Assembly: GCA_964430275.1 (NCBI GenBank)
Contig: CAYSGF010000194.1
Coordinates: forward strand, 1-56,533
Reading direction: 5' to 3'
Length of the DNA: 56,533 nt
Origin: DASTYK01 sp964430275
Lineage (GTDB): Bacteria > Gemmatimonadota > Gemmatimonadetes > Longimicrobiales > RSA9
The translations under genes were made by a program, and so were the position numbers. This document shows, in pieces, positions 1 through 8,567 of the stretch. Position 1 is the stretch's first letter, and the number at the start of each line of letters is the position of its first letter. The notes under the pieces were generated by a model that worked only from the letters and a program-made list of their open reading frames with translations, was not told where the DNA came from and made no database searches.

Positions 1-141
1 CAGGTGCCGCGCACCCGCGATCTCACGACGGGCGACGTGACGCATCCGGCGCTCGTGTACGTGATCGATGCACAAGGACGGATCGCGTTCGCGACGACGG
101 GTGGCGCGGACGCAATTGCCAGCCTGGTCCGGAGGCTCTGA
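1..141 (+). CDS. SCO1/SenC-family copper protein, C-terminal fragment
   Basis: This is an open frame entering from the left edge and ending in TGA at 139-141; only the last 46 residues are visible. They contain the pattern THPALVYVID followed by GRI, which matches the final strands of SCO1/SenC thioredoxin-fold proteins, where the histidine is the third copper ligand after the CxxxC pair. The CxxxC part would lie outside the window. SCO proteins deliver copper to the CuA site of cytochrome oxidase, and a role in NosZ CuA loading has been proposed in some bacteria. A generic thioredoxin/AhpC-type protein is the alternative. The family call is moderately sure because so little is present. Confidence 0.6.
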   Translation, partial: QVPRTRDLTTGDVTHPALVYVIDAQGRIAFATTGGADAIASLVRRL

Positions 142-230
142 TCGGACGACCGCTCCCGGACCCGCCCGGTGCTCGACCGGCGCCTGTCTTGCAGCAGGGT
201 CGTGACGGCGAACACCGACGAGGAGGGACA

Positions 231-641
231 ATGACGACACTGACGTTGCCGTATGGATTCGGGACCACCCTCGATACCCCGTACGAGGAGACCGTAGCCC
301 GCGTACGCGCGGCACTCGCGGCGGAAGGCTTCGGCGTGCTGACGGAGATCGATGTGCGCGCAACGCTGAAGGCAAAGATCGATGTCGACTTCCGGCCGTA
401 CATCATACTCGGCGCATGCAATCCCCCGCTCGCTCACCGCGCGCTTGCAGCCGAGACCGAGATCGGACTCCTGCTGCCATGCAACGTCGTCGTGCACGCC
501 GGTGACGAGGAGGGGACGACGGTCGTTTCCATCATGGACCCGGAGGCTGCGCTGTCGCTCACCGGCAACGACGCGATCGCTTCGGTCGCGACCGATGTAA
601 AGGCACGCATGCAGCGTGTGGTGGACACCCTGCGTGCGTGA
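231..641 (+). CDS. DUF302 domain protein
   Basis: This 136-residue protein has the DUF302 layout: an N-terminal strand with GFGTTLDTPYEETVARVRAALAAEGFGVLTEID, then KAKIDVDFRPYIILGACNP, then a C-terminal helix ending MQRVVDTLRA. It has no signal peptide or membrane segment, so it is probably cytoplasmic. ATG 231 was chosen over the in-frame upstream ATG at 189 because AGGAGGG lies 4 bases before it and homology begins there. DUF302 proteins fold as a small alpha/beta sandwich of unknown biochemical role and are often found near redox or metal-handling genes; the SCO fragment just upstream fits that. No function should be inferred beyond the family name. Confidence 0.85.
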   Translation: MTTLTLPYGFGTTLDTPYEETVARVRAALAAEGFGVLTEIDVRATLKAKIDVDFRPYIILGACNPPLAHRALAAETEIGLLLPCNVVVHAGDEEGTTVVSIMDPEAALSLTGNDAIASVATDVKARMQRVVDTLRA

Positions 642-753
642 CCTTGTGCCGACCGCACGCCAACGCTCGTATCCGCAGTCAGACGCAGGACACACCTCCG
701 CGTCGCCTTGATCGTCGTTGCAGCCCTGCCCTGTCACCGGTCTGCTGCCCGGC

Positions 754-1503
754 ATGAGGCGATCATCTCTGCGTACCGTGCAGGGCATGGTTGTGGCTAC
801 GGGCGCGCCGCTGGGATGGCTCCTGGCCCAGCGCCTGCAGGGGGAGCGTGTGGCGGCGGAGCTCGCCGCGCATTCCGGCCTCTACGTCTACATGTTCCTT
901 GGCACGGTTCTCGTGTTCGCTCTTTTCGGTTTCCTGCTGGGTGAGCGTGAGGACCGGCTGCTGGCGACGAATCGCGAGCTCGAGCGCCTTTCCATAACGG
1001 ATCCGCTCACCGGCCTTCACAACGCGCGCTACTTCCATGCGCGCCTGGACGCGGAACAGGCGGAGCGGACGCGCACCGGTCAGCCGCTTTCCCTGGTCAT
1101 CGTCGACCTCGATCGGTTCAAGCACGTGAACGACGAGTACGGCCACCTCGTCGGCGATGACGTGCTGGCCAATGCCGCGCACGCGATTGCGTCCGTCACG
1201 CGCCGAGGGGAAACCGCGGCACGGGTGGGCGGCGAGGAATTCGCGATCCTGCTGCCGGCGAGTACCGCCGCAGAGGCGCACGACGTCGCCGAGCGGGCTC
1301 GCGACTCGATCGCTGCGACCGCGACGCGCGTTCCGGGAAGTGGCGGAACGGTCATCCACATTGTCGCGTCGGCCGGTGTCGCCAGCACGGCGGATTTGCC
1401 TGACGCGAACGGTCACGAACTGTACCGTGCTGCCGACGAGGCTCTCTACGCAGCGAAGGCGCAGGGCAGAAACAGGACGGTCATCGCCGGCGGCAAGCGA
1501 TGA
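754..1503 (+). CDS. Membrane-anchored diguanylate cyclase (GGDEF)
   Basis: About 249 residues. A hydrophobic stretch (LYVYMFLGTVLVFALFGFLLG) is followed by a short linker, LATNRELERLSITDPLTGLHNARYF, which is the canonical entry to a GGDEF domain. The active-site signature reads VGGEEF and the metal/GTP region DLDRFKHVND is intact, so c-di-GMP synthesis is expected. The residues five positions before GGEEF read RRGE rather than RxxD, so the product-inhibition I-site looks weakened. The start is uncertain: ATG 754 and ATG 787 are both in frame and neither has a clear ribosome site; an in-frame ATG at 718 is also possible. There is no sensor domain other than the short membrane region. Confidence 0.85.
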   Translation: MRRSSLRTVQGMVVATGAPLGWLLAQRLQGERVAAELAAHSGLYVYMFLGTVLVFALFGFLLGEREDRLLATNRELERLSITDPLTGLHNARYFHARLDAEQAERTRTGQPLSLVIVDLDRFKHVNDEYGHLVGDDVLANAAHAIASVTRRGETAARVGGEEFAILLPASTAAEAHDVAERARDSIAATATRVPGSGGTVIHIVASAGVASTADLPDANGHELYRAADEALYAAKAQGRNRTVIAGGKR

Positions 1504-1530
1504 TCCGCCTCGGGCGTCGGGAGCCCGAAC

Positions 1531-1551
1531 CGGGCAGGTCTCTCCTGCCCG
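1531..1551 (+). terminator. Hairpin after the diguanylate cyclase
   Basis: CGGGCAGG, a 5-base loop and CCTGCCCG form a perfect 8-bp GC-rich stem, starting 28 bases after the stop codon at 1503. No T-tract follows, so this could be a T-less terminator or a mRNA 3'-end stabiliser rather than a classic intrinsic terminator. Confidence 0.4.
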
Positions 1552-1674
1552 ATCACGGATCGGTAGAATGAGGGAGTTCTCGCTGCAGCGCGCCAGTCCT
1601 GGGGCGCGCAACGGGTCCCCGGAATGGCCGGCGGGTCCCGTCCATGGACCAGGGTGGATGAGAGGAGAACCGTC

Positions 1675-1881
1675 ATGGCTTCGCTTGTGAAGGTGATCGA
1701 GGTGATCGCACAGTCCGAGACCAGCTTCGATGATGCGGTCGAGAAGGCGGTTGAGGAGGTCACGAAGACGGTCGACAATGTGAAGGAGATCTGGGTCAGC
1801 AGCATGAAGGCGATCGTCGAGAACAACCGCATCGTGGAGTACCGGATCACCGGCAAGGTGAGCTTCGTCGTGAACCGGTGA
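1675..1881 (+). CDS. Dodecin (flavin storage protein)
   Basis: A 68-residue protein matching dodecin along its whole length: KVIEVIAQSETSFDDAVEKAV, then NVKEIWVSSMKAIVENN, then the beta strand VEYRITGKVSFVV. Dodecins assemble into hollow dodecamers that bind flavins (riboflavin, FMN, FAD) between stacked tryptophans; the Trp in KEIWV is the flavin-stacking residue. They buffer free flavin in the cytoplasm. ATG 1675 is preceded by GAGAGGAGAA, a good ribosome site, and the length is the family's usual one, so the in-frame ATG at 1624 is rejected. It is monocistronic, convergent with the universal stress gene. Confidence 0.95.
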   Translation: MASLVKVIEVIAQSETSFDDAVEKAVEEVTKTVDNVKEIWVSSMKAIVENNRIVEYRITGKVSFVVNR

Positions 1882-1887
1882 GCCTCG

Positions 1888-1926
1888 GCGCAGCCGTCCG
1901 CCGCACGGAGGTGGCGGACGCTGCGC
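1888..1926 (+). terminator. Strong hairpin between dodecin and the convergent usp gene
   Basis: GCGCAGC-c-GTCCGCC (1888-1902) pairs with GGCGGAC-GCTGCGC (1913-1926): 14 base pairs with a single bulged C and a loop of about 10 bases, starting 7 bases after the dodecin stop. There is no T-run on either side. Its place between convergent genes fits a bidirectional terminator, but this is inferred from structure only. Confidence 0.45.
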
Positions 1927-2028
1927 GTGGGCCACAGCGGTGATCGTGGTGATCGACGACGACGCCAGTGAGACGTCAGGCGTGATCGCGCGCCTTCGTG
2001 GTATAGGAGGTCCGCCGCCGCCGACAGC

Positions 2029-2955
2029 TCACTGGTCCCTGGCCGAGGCAACGAGCACCGGACAACTCGCACCACGCAGCACACCGTTCGCCACGCTGCC
2101 GAGCAGCATGCGAGCGGCGCCACCTGCGCCACGGCTGCCGATGACCACGACGTCGAAATCTCCACCTCGCTGGGCCGCGACGACGGCCGACACGGGATCC
2201 CCCCGCTCGAGTCTGGGCACAACCTCGCCGACACTCACGCCCTCGCGCACGAGCTGATCCAGCCAGGCGGCGGTTTGCTCGAACTGCTCCTGTTCGAGTC
2301 TGACCGATGCCTGCATACCGGATACGATCTTGGCCACACCGAGGTAGACGGGGTGGAAGACGTGCAGGACCGTCAGGGTGGCGCCCGGGCGATGGGCCAG
2401 CATGTCCGCCCACGCGAGGGCGCTGCGCGCGTGATCCGAGTCGTCGACTGCAACCAGAATCCGCTGTGGTGTTCGCGCGGCCGGCGCTCGGGCCAGCAGC
2501 ACGGGGACGCGAGAGCAGCGGACGAGCGCTTCGGCCGTGCTGCCCGGCATGTTCCAGGATCCGCGGGGATGCGTGTGCTCCCCCGCGATGATCAGGTCCG
2601 CCTGCGTTTGCGCTGCTGCCTCCGCGATCACGTCCTCCGGACGTCCCTCACCTACGTGCAGCCCGACGGGCCCCCAGTTCTGCGCTCTGCGCAGCTCCTC
2701 GAGCCGCGCCATGGCTCCGGCACGTGCGCTCGTCAACACCTCCTGACGCGACGGCAGATCAGCACGCAGGAAACGTGGCGGCGCAGGGATATCGAGCGCG
2801 TGCACCACGAGCGCCTGCGCTTCCGGCGCGAAGTGCTCCCTGACCCAGCCGACCGCAGCAATGGACGGGGCACTGAAATCGACGCCGACAACGAGCCGGT
2901 CGAGCTTCACCGGCGCAGCAGCAGCGGTTTCGCGCCGCCCTCGATCAGACATCAT
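2029..2955 (-). CDS. Tandem-domain universal stress protein (UspA family)
   Basis: About 308 residues with two UspA domains. The first begins LDRLVVGVDFSAPSIAAVGWV and ends SRVPVLLARAP; the second begins RILVAVDDSDHARSALAWAD. The second domain carries the ATP-binding pattern G-x2-G-x9-G-S (GSRGAGGAARMLLGS), while the corresponding loop of the first (GEHTHPRGSWNMPGST) is degenerate, so probably only one domain binds nucleotide. The start was set at ATG 2955 (a second ATG follows directly) because CGGAG lies 6 bases upstream and the 76 residues before it in the open frame look unlike a protein. It is cytoplasmic and monocistronic, divergent from the FGE gene across 226 bp. Confidence 0.9.
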   Translation of the reverse strand: MMSDRGRRETAAAAPVKLDRLVVGVDFSAPSIAAVGWVREHFAPEAQALVVHALDIPAPPRFLRADLPSRQEVLTSARAGAMARLEELRRAQNWGPVGLHVGEGRPEDVIAEAAAQTQADLIIAGEHTHPRGSWNMPGSTAEALVRCSRVPVLLARAPAARTPQRILVAVDDSDHARSALAWADMLAHRPGATLTVLHVFHPVYLGVAKIVSGMQASVRLEQEQFEQTAAWLDQLVREGVSVGEVVPRLERGDPVSAVVAAQRGGDFDVVVIGSRGAGGAARMLLGSVANGVLRGASCPVLVASARDQ

Positions 2956-3181
2956 CACGTTCTCCGTATGAAGGGAGGCAGTCCTCGTCCGTTGCCGTGC
3001 CAATAGCGCGCTGCAGCCTCCGCTGTCACGCACGCAGGAAGCTGTACCGCCGAGCGCCGAGAGCAATACCGGACTGACCGGATGAACTGGCCACCGCGAT
3101 GATGCATGCTTCTTGCCCACACGCCTCACGGACCGCGGTCGCCGACTCATCGGACGCCCCCGCATCAGGACGCGTGTGCCC

Positions 3182-4198
3182 ATGTCGGACCAGCCTGTTC
3201 CTCCAAGGCCGGCGGAAAAGCCGAACGCTCACGCTGCGACGCCGAAGGGCCGCACAGGGATGGTCCTGATTCCGGGCGGCACGTTTCTCATGGGGTCGAA
3301 CGAGTTCTACGCCGAGGAGCGACCGGTGCACCGGGTCGCCGTGGACGATTTCTGGATCGATGCTCACCCTGTCACCAACGACGAGTTCCGCCGGTTCGTC
3401 GACGTAACCGGCCACGTCACTGTCGCCGAGCAGTCCCCGGACCCGACCCGCTACCCGAGCGCGCCTGTGGCAGCGCTGGTTCCCGGCTCTCTCGTCTTCC
3501 GCATGCAAGCCCACCCTGTCCCCCTCCGCGACGCCCGGGTGTGGTGGGCATGGACGCCAGGCGCATCCTGGCGGCAGCCTGAGGGTCCGGGCAGCACTGT
3601 GGAAGGCCGCGAGGACCATCCGGTCGTGCATGTAGCTTTCGCGGATGCCGAGGCCTATGCGGCTTGGGCCGGCAAAGCGCTACCAACCGAGACGGAATGG
3701 GAGTATGCCGCACGCGGCGGTCTCGATGGCGTCGCATACGCGTGGGGCGACGAAGTCACGCCCGGTGGCCGCCACATGGCGAACACGTGGCAGGGCGAGT
3801 TCCCCTGGCAGAATCTCGCAAGCGACGGCTACGACGGCACCTCGCCCGCAGGTGCGTTCCCACCCAACGGGTTCGGTCTCTACGACATGACAGGGAACGT
3901 ATGGGAATGGACATCGGACTACTTCGTCCCGCGTCACGCGCACGACGCTCACAAGGCCTGCTGCGTTCCTCGCAACCCGCGGGTAGCCGAACCGGCCGAG
4001 GTGGAAACCGCGGGCGGCGGCCCTCCAATTCCCCGGCGAGTGGTGAAGGGCGGCTCGCATCTGTGCGCCCCGAATTACTGCCTGCGCTACCGGCCGGCCG
4101 CACGACAGGGTGAAGCAGAAGACACGTCGACCTGCCACGTCGGCTTCCGCTGTGTCGTGCGAGGATCGTCCGGGCCGGCGCGAGGCACGGCACAATGA
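3182..4198 (+). CDS. Formylglycine-generating enzyme (sulfatase maturase)
   Basis: A 338-residue SUMF1/FGE-sulfatase fold protein: MVLIPGGTFLMGSN near residue 27, PVHRVAVDDFWID, FVDVTGHVT, LPTETEWEYAARGG, NGFGLYDMTGNVWEWTSDYF and the C-terminal HVGFRCV. The motif GSHLCAPNYCLRYRPAAR holds both copper-binding catalytic cysteines (Cys295 and Cys300) seen in true aerobic FGEs, which convert the active-site Cys of a sulfatase to formylglycine using O2. No signal peptide is present, so it should act in the cytoplasm. It overlaps the next gene by 4 bp and lies two genes before a sulfatase with the CTPSR target motif, which makes that sulfatase the likely partner. The ribosome site before ATG 3182 is weak. 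Confidence 0.9.
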   Translation: MSDQPVPPRPAEKPNAHAATPKGRTGMVLIPGGTFLMGSNEFYAEERPVHRVAVDDFWIDAHPVTNDEFRRFVDVTGHVTVAEQSPDPTRYPSAPVAALVPGSLVFRMQAHPVPLRDARVWWAWTPGASWRQPEGPGSTVEGREDHPVVHVAFADAEAYAAWAGKALPTETEWEYAARGGLDGVAYAWGDEVTPGGRHMANTWQGEFPWQNLASDGYDGTSPAGAFPPNGFGLYDMTGNVWEWTSDYFVPRHAHDAHKACCVPRNPRVAEPAEVETAGGGPPIPRRVVKGGSHLCAPNYCLRYRPAARQGEAEDTSTCHVGFRCVVRGSSGPARGTAQ

Positions 4199-5040
4199 CG
4201 GCTTTCGCGTCATGGCTGCTGGGCCCCGCCGTAATCGCCTTTGCGGTGACGAGCATGCTCTCCGTCGGCTTCGGTCACACCGTTCAACAGGTAATCGGCC
4301 CGCTGCGCAATGTGCGCGCGGTCATTCGTGCGCTCCTCGCCAACTTCGTGCTGGTGCCTCTGCTGGCGCTGCTCGTGCTGCGCGTGCTGCCGCTCCCGGA
4401 ACCGCACGCGATCGGCATCTTCCTCATCGCGACAGCCGCAGGCGCGCCCTTTCTGATCAAGCTCGCCGAAGCAGCGGAGAGCGACGTAGCGTTGAGCGCG
4501 ACGCTGCTCGTCCTCCTGCTGCCCGCGACGATCGTCTACATGCCGCTCGTCGTGCCACGCGCGCTTCCGGAAGCGGCCGTGAGCGCCTCGCGCATCGCGA
4601 TGCCGCTCCTTATCACGATGCTCCTCCCGCTGGGAGCGGGTCTCCTCGTGCGCCACTTGTCCGAAAAGGCCGCCACACGGCTCCAGCCAATCGCCGCGAA
4701 AGCATCCACCGTCGCGCTGGCCGTGCTGCTGCTCGCCACCATCCTGGCGAACCTGCGCGGCATTCTCGCTGTCGTCCTTACGACATCGATTCTCGCCGCG
4801 CTGATCGTCATCGGCGGCGCGTTCGTGATCGGCTATGGGCTCGGCTTCGATCGTGAATCCCGCGAGGTGCTGGGCCTAGGTACCTCGCAACGCAACATCG
4901 CAGCGGCAACCGTCGTCGCGACACAGGCCGTGGACAACACCGACACTGTAATCATGGTGATCGTCGCGTCGCTCGCGGGGTTCGCCGTCCTCTTTCCAGT
5001 CGCAGCGTGGCTGCGCAACCGCTCCGGAGACGGACGATGA
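4195..5040 (+). CDS. BASS/SLC10-like (bile acid:sodium symporter family) transporter
   Basis: 281 residues, almost entirely hydrophobic, with roughly nine membrane segments. The family marks are NFVLVPLLALLVL, TAAGAPFLIKLAEAAESDVALSATLLVL and, near the C-terminus, GLGTSQRNIAAATVVAT, which resembles the crossover motif of bile acid:sodium symporters. Known members carry bile acids, sulfated steroids, pyruvate or pantoate together with Na+. The gene starts inside the end of the FGE gene (ATGA) and its own stop overlaps the sulfatase start (ATGA), so the three are translationally coupled; an organosulfate is therefore a reasonable substrate guess. An ACR3-type arsenite exporter is less likely because the arsenite-site cysteine region is not seen. 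Confidence 0.75.
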   Translation: MTAFASWLLGPAVIAFAVTSMLSVGFGHTVQQVIGPLRNVRAVIRALLANFVLVPLLALLVLRVLPLPEPHAIGIFLIATAAGAPFLIKLAEAAESDVALSATLLVLLLPATIVYMPLVVPRALPEAAVSASRIAMPLLITMLLPLGAGLLVRHLSEKAATRLQPIAAKASTVALAVLLLATILANLRGILAVVLTTSILAALIVIGGAFVIGYGLGFDRESREVLGLGTSQRNIAAATVVATQAVDNTDTVIMVIVASLAGFAVLFPVAAWLRNRSGDGR

Positions 5041-6707
5041 ACGGCAACCGGCAGTCCCGCCCGAATTTCCTGATCCTCTGCATGGACCAGTGGCAGACGC
5101 ACATGCAGGTGCCCGAAGCCGTGCGCTTTCCGGCACTGGAGCGACTGGAGGCCGAAGGTGTGAGCTTCGATCGTCAGTACTGCACGGTACCGATCTGTAC
5201 GCCGTCACGTGCAACGATGTGGACCGGAGTGCATGCGCGGCACACCGGGCTGTGGGACAACACCAACTTTGCCTGGACGGACGAGCTTTCCAGCGACGTG
5301 CCGACCATCGGTCATCTGCTGCGTGAGCAGGGCTACTACACGGCGTTCAAGGGCAAGTGGCACCTGTCGGCTGTGCCGCAGAGCGAGGACGCGCTCGAGC
5401 GGTATGGCTTCTCCGACTACCAGCAGTGGGGTGAGATGTTTGGCGCTCCACTGGAGGGTGCCATGCTCGACGGCGCCGCCGCCTTCGAGACCGTCGACTG
5501 GTTCGAGCATCGCGCGCCACAGCTCGACCGGCCCTGGCTGCTCGTGAGCAGCATGGTCAATCCCCACGACATCATGTTTCTGCAGTCGGATCCGGTGGAG
5601 AAGCCGCATCCCAACGGTGCGATGGCCGGTCTTCAGACCACGGTACAGGAGCTTGGCTGGTTTCAGCAGGAGTGGGAGGTGCGGCTTCCCGACAACCACG
5701 ATGACGACCTGAGGCTGCAGCCGTACGGCGTACACTCGTACAAGCGCACGATCGACCTGAATTACGGCAAGGTCCCCGACGACCGCGATGATCTGTGGCT
5801 GGTGCGTCGCAACTACCTCATCAACTGCATGCGGCTGGTCGATGCGGAGTTTCAGAAGATTCTGGACGCGCTCGACCGCCTCGGCCTGCGCGACAACACC
5901 GTCATCCTCTTCATGAGCGATCACGGCGAGATGAACGGTGCGCACCGCATGGCCCAGAAGGGGGCGATCCATTACGACGAGGCGGCCATCTGCAACCTGA
6001 CCGTGTGCGTCCCCGGCGGACCGCGCGGCCGACGCACAGCCGCCGTGGGGTCGCACCTGGACCTGGCGCCGACTCTGCTCGAGTTCGCCGGGATGACTGC
6101 GGAGCAGATTCGTGCGCGCTACCCGCACCTGAAGGGGCGCAGCCTCAGGCCCGCGATCATCGATCCGGACGACCCGGGTCCGCGCGGCAGCGCGAGCGCG
6201 CCCGGCGATGGTGCCCTGCTCTGCTGGGACGGGCTGAACATGCTGGATTACGAGTGGTCAATCAGTGGTGCGCTGATGGAGCTCACCGACATGAGCATGG
6301 AGGGGGCGGTCCCGGAGGAGTACCGGGAGACGCATCGCAGAAAGCAGCTCACCGAGGCCGGGGAGAAGTACGGCGCGCCGGACTTCGGCAAGCGCACGTT
6401 CTTCCGCTGTGTCGTGGACGGACGCTACAAGCTCGTGCGGTGGTTCAGTCCGGCGGAGTATGGCAATCCCGCGACGGTGGAGGAGCTGTACGCCACGGGC
6501 GACGTAACGCTGCACGACCTCGCGAACGATCCCGGAGAGCTGGAGAACCTCGCCCATCCGGAACATCCGGAGCACGACTCCGCGCTCGTCGGGCGCATGC
6601 TTGCCAAGCTGCACGCCCTGGTGAACGAAGAGATCGGTGATGATACCGCGCCGTTCGACCTCGACATGTTCAGCACCCGCGACGTGAATTACCACACGGG
6701 GGGCTGA
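5037..6707 (+). CDS. Type I sulfatase (arylsulfatase/choline-sulfatase-like)
   Basis: A 556-residue alkaline-phosphatase-superfamily sulfatase. It starts RPNFLILCMDQ (metal ligands), then ICTPSRATMWTG with the formylglycine precursor Cys54 in the C-x-P-S-R signature, then AFKGKWHLS (catalytic Lys and His109), and later FMSDHGEMNGAH (second metal half-site). These make hydrolysis of a sulfate ester the likely activity. There is no N-terminal signal sequence, so the enzyme is probably cytoplasmic and needs an imported substrate. It overlaps the transporter gene by 4 bp and SulP starts 3 bp after it. The exact substrate cannot be read from the sequence; a phosphonate monoester hydrolase is a lesser alternative. 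Confidence 0.9.
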   Translation: MNGNRQSRPNFLILCMDQWQTHMQVPEAVRFPALERLEAEGVSFDRQYCTVPICTPSRATMWTGVHARHTGLWDNTNFAWTDELSSDVPTIGHLLREQGYYTAFKGKWHLSAVPQSEDALERYGFSDYQQWGEMFGAPLEGAMLDGAAAFETVDWFEHRAPQLDRPWLLVSSMVNPHDIMFLQSDPVEKPHPNGAMAGLQTTVQELGWFQQEWEVRLPDNHDDDLRLQPYGVHSYKRTIDLNYGKVPDDRDDLWLVRRNYLINCMRLVDAEFQKILDALDRLGLRDNTVILFMSDHGEMNGAHRMAQKGAIHYDEAAICNLTVCVPGGPRGRRTAAVGSHLDLAPTLLEFAGMTAEQIRARYPHLKGRSLRPAIIDPDDPGPRGSASAPGDGALLCWDGLNMLDYEWSISGALMELTDMSMEGAVPEEYRETHRRKQLTEAGEKYGAPDFGKRTFFRCVVDGRYKLVRWFSPAEYGNPATVEELYATGDVTLHDLANDPGELENLAHPEHPEHDSALVGRMLAKLHALVNEEIGDDTAPFDLDMFSTRDVNYHTGG

Positions 6708-6710
6708 ACC

Positions 6711-8537
6711 GTGTCCAAGCCGGTCGACCGAAACGACAACGCTGACGAGGCGGAGTCCATCCCGGACGCTGAAGAGGCGTTCGCGGAGGCAGAAGCGCCG
6801 GGGCTGCAAGCCGGTCAGCCGGGGCTGGATGCGCTCCGGACCGCTGTCCGGCGGTATGCGACGCGCGCGCTTCCGGGTGCGCCGGATCCGAAGCAGGACA
6901 GCATCGCAGGTCTCGGAGTTGCCGTCGCCAACGTGCCAGACGGGCTCGCGAACGGTGTCCTCGTCGGGGTGAACCCGGTGTTCGGGCTTTACGCCACGAT
7001 GATCGGGCCGCTGATCGGTGGATTCTTCTCCAGTACCCGGCTCATGGTGGTCACGACGACCGCCGCGGCATCGTTGACAGCGGGGCAGGCGCTCGCCGGC
7101 TTTCCCGAGCAAACGCGTGAGAGCGCGCTCTTCATCATGGTGGTGCTGGTCGGAGTGATCCAGCTCGTGGCCGGGTTCTTCGACCTCGGAAAGGTGACGC
7201 GGTTCGTCTCCTACTCCGTGACCACGGGATTCCTGACGGGCGTAGCGGTGCTCCTCGTGCTCAGTCAGCTGCCCACGGCGACGGGGATCGCGGTCCAGGG
7301 GAGCACCCGCATCGGTCAGACGATCGACCTCCTGATGCATGCGACGGACGTCCAGCTCTGGTCAGTGGGCGTGACCATCGTCGCTCTGGCGCTCGCCATA
7401 CTGCTGCCGCGCACTCGCGTCGGCAACGCAGGACGGTTGATCGCTGTTGTCGTGCCTTCGCTGATCGTTGCGCTGCTCAACGTGGATGGCGTGGCGATCG
7501 TCGGTGATCTCGGCGACATTCCCGAGGGCGTACCAACGCCCGAGATGCCCGCCTTCGCCGGCGCGTTCGAAGTGCTGACGGGCGCCCTCTCGGTGGCCAT
7601 CGTCATTCTCGTGCAGGGAACCGGCGTCAGCCTCAGCGTGCCGAACCCCGGTGGCGAGCGGAGCCGGATCTCGCGCGACTTCGTCGCACAGGGCGCCGCC
7701 AACGTCGTGTCCGGCTTCTTTCGCGGATTGCCGGTGGGCGGATCCGTGAGCGCCACCGCGCTCAGCGTCGTTTCGGGCGCGCGCACGCGCTGGGCTGCGA
7801 TCTTTGCTGGACTGTGGATGGCGGTCATCGTGATCGCGGTGCCGGACCTCGTCGAATACGTAGCGATGCCGGCGCTGGGCGCGCTCCTCATCCTCGCAGG
7901 CCTGAGCAGCATTAAGCCGCGGGAGATCACCTCCGTGTGGCATTCCGGCACCGAAGCACGCCTGGCGGGCGGCGCCACATTTGCCGCCATGCTCTTCCTT
8001 CCGATCCAGGCTGCCGTCGCGATCGGCGTCGTGCTCTCTGCACTCCTGTTCATGCGGCACTCCTACACTGCGATCCGCGTGGTGCACGTCATCCTGCGCG
8101 ACGATGAGCGGCTCGAGGAACGTGAACCTCCTGACTCGCTGGAAGATCGTGCAGTGACGGTACTCGACGTCTACGGTGACCTGTTCTATGCCGGTGCCCG
8201 CACGCTCGAGGAACGGCTGCCCTCAGCGCGCGGCGCGCGCCGCCCCGCTGTTGTGTTGCGACTGCGCGGCCGCACCGCCGCAGGCGCAACACTGATCGAC
8301 GTCCTCACGAACTACGCAGACGAACTGCGCCGTGCGGAGGGACGCCTCTACATCACGGGCATTCGCGGCGAGCCGTACCGTAGACTCGTGGCGGCGACCA
8401 AGCTGGACCGGACCGGCGCGGTCCACATCCACGAAGCGACGGCCATTCTCGGCGAGTCGACGTTCACGGCCGTCGCCGACGCGCGTGCGTGGCTCGCGGA
8501 CACGGAGGAGAACGCTGATGACAGGGCCCCGGCGTAG
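6711..8537 (+). CDS. SulP-family anion transporter with STAS domain
   Basis: 608 residues starting at GTG 6711, right after a run of six G that can serve as ribosome site. An acidic N-terminal stretch of about 45 residues precedes the transporter core (DSIAGLGVAVANVPDGLANGVLVGVNPVFGLYATMIGPLIGGFFSSTRLMV...), which has about 12-14 membrane segments, and a C-terminal STAS domain covers roughly residues 480-595 (AVTVLDVYGDLFYAGARTLEE). SulP proteins move sulfate, bicarbonate or other anions. Placement 3 bp after a sulfatase points to sulfate, but direction (uptake of external sulfate or efflux of released sulfate) cannot be told. A bicarbonate transporter is the main alternative. Confidence 0.88.
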   Translation: MSKPVDRNDNADEAESIPDAEEAFAEAEAPGLQAGQPGLDALRTAVRRYATRALPGAPDPKQDSIAGLGVAVANVPDGLANGVLVGVNPVFGLYATMIGPLIGGFFSSTRLMVVTTTAAASLTAGQALAGFPEQTRESALFIMVVLVGVIQLVAGFFDLGKVTRFVSYSVTTGFLTGVAVLLVLSQLPTATGIAVQGSTRIGQTIDLLMHATDVQLWSVGVTIVALALAILLPRTRVGNAGRLIAVVVPSLIVALLNVDGVAIVGDLGDIPEGVPTPEMPAFAGAFEVLTGALSVAIVILVQGTGVSLSVPNPGGERSRISRDFVAQGAANVVSGFFRGLPVGGSVSATALSVVSGARTRWAAIFAGLWMAVIVIAVPDLVEYVAMPALGALLILAGLSSIKPREITSVWHSGTEARLAGGATFAAMLFLPIQAAVAIGVVLSALLFMRHSYTAIRVVHVILRDDERLEEREPPDSLEDRAVTVLDVYGDLFYAGARTLEERLPSARGARRPAVVLRLRGRTAAGATLIDVLTNYADELRRAEGRLYITGIRGEPYRRLVAATKLDRTGAVHIHEATAILGESTFTAVADARAWLADTEENADDRAPA

Positions 8538-8567
8538 CCGTCCGTACAGGTTTCGGCGAGGAGAGGG

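Noticed and set aside
1564..1569. TAGAAT as -10 box of a dodecin promoter
   Set aside because: No acceptable -35 at 16-18 bp upstream and more than 100 bases to the start codon; left out as a feature.
2956..3181. A gene in the space between usp and FGE
   Set aside because: Open frames there are upstream extensions of usp and FGE frames or short shadows; none has a ribosome site or recognisable sequence.
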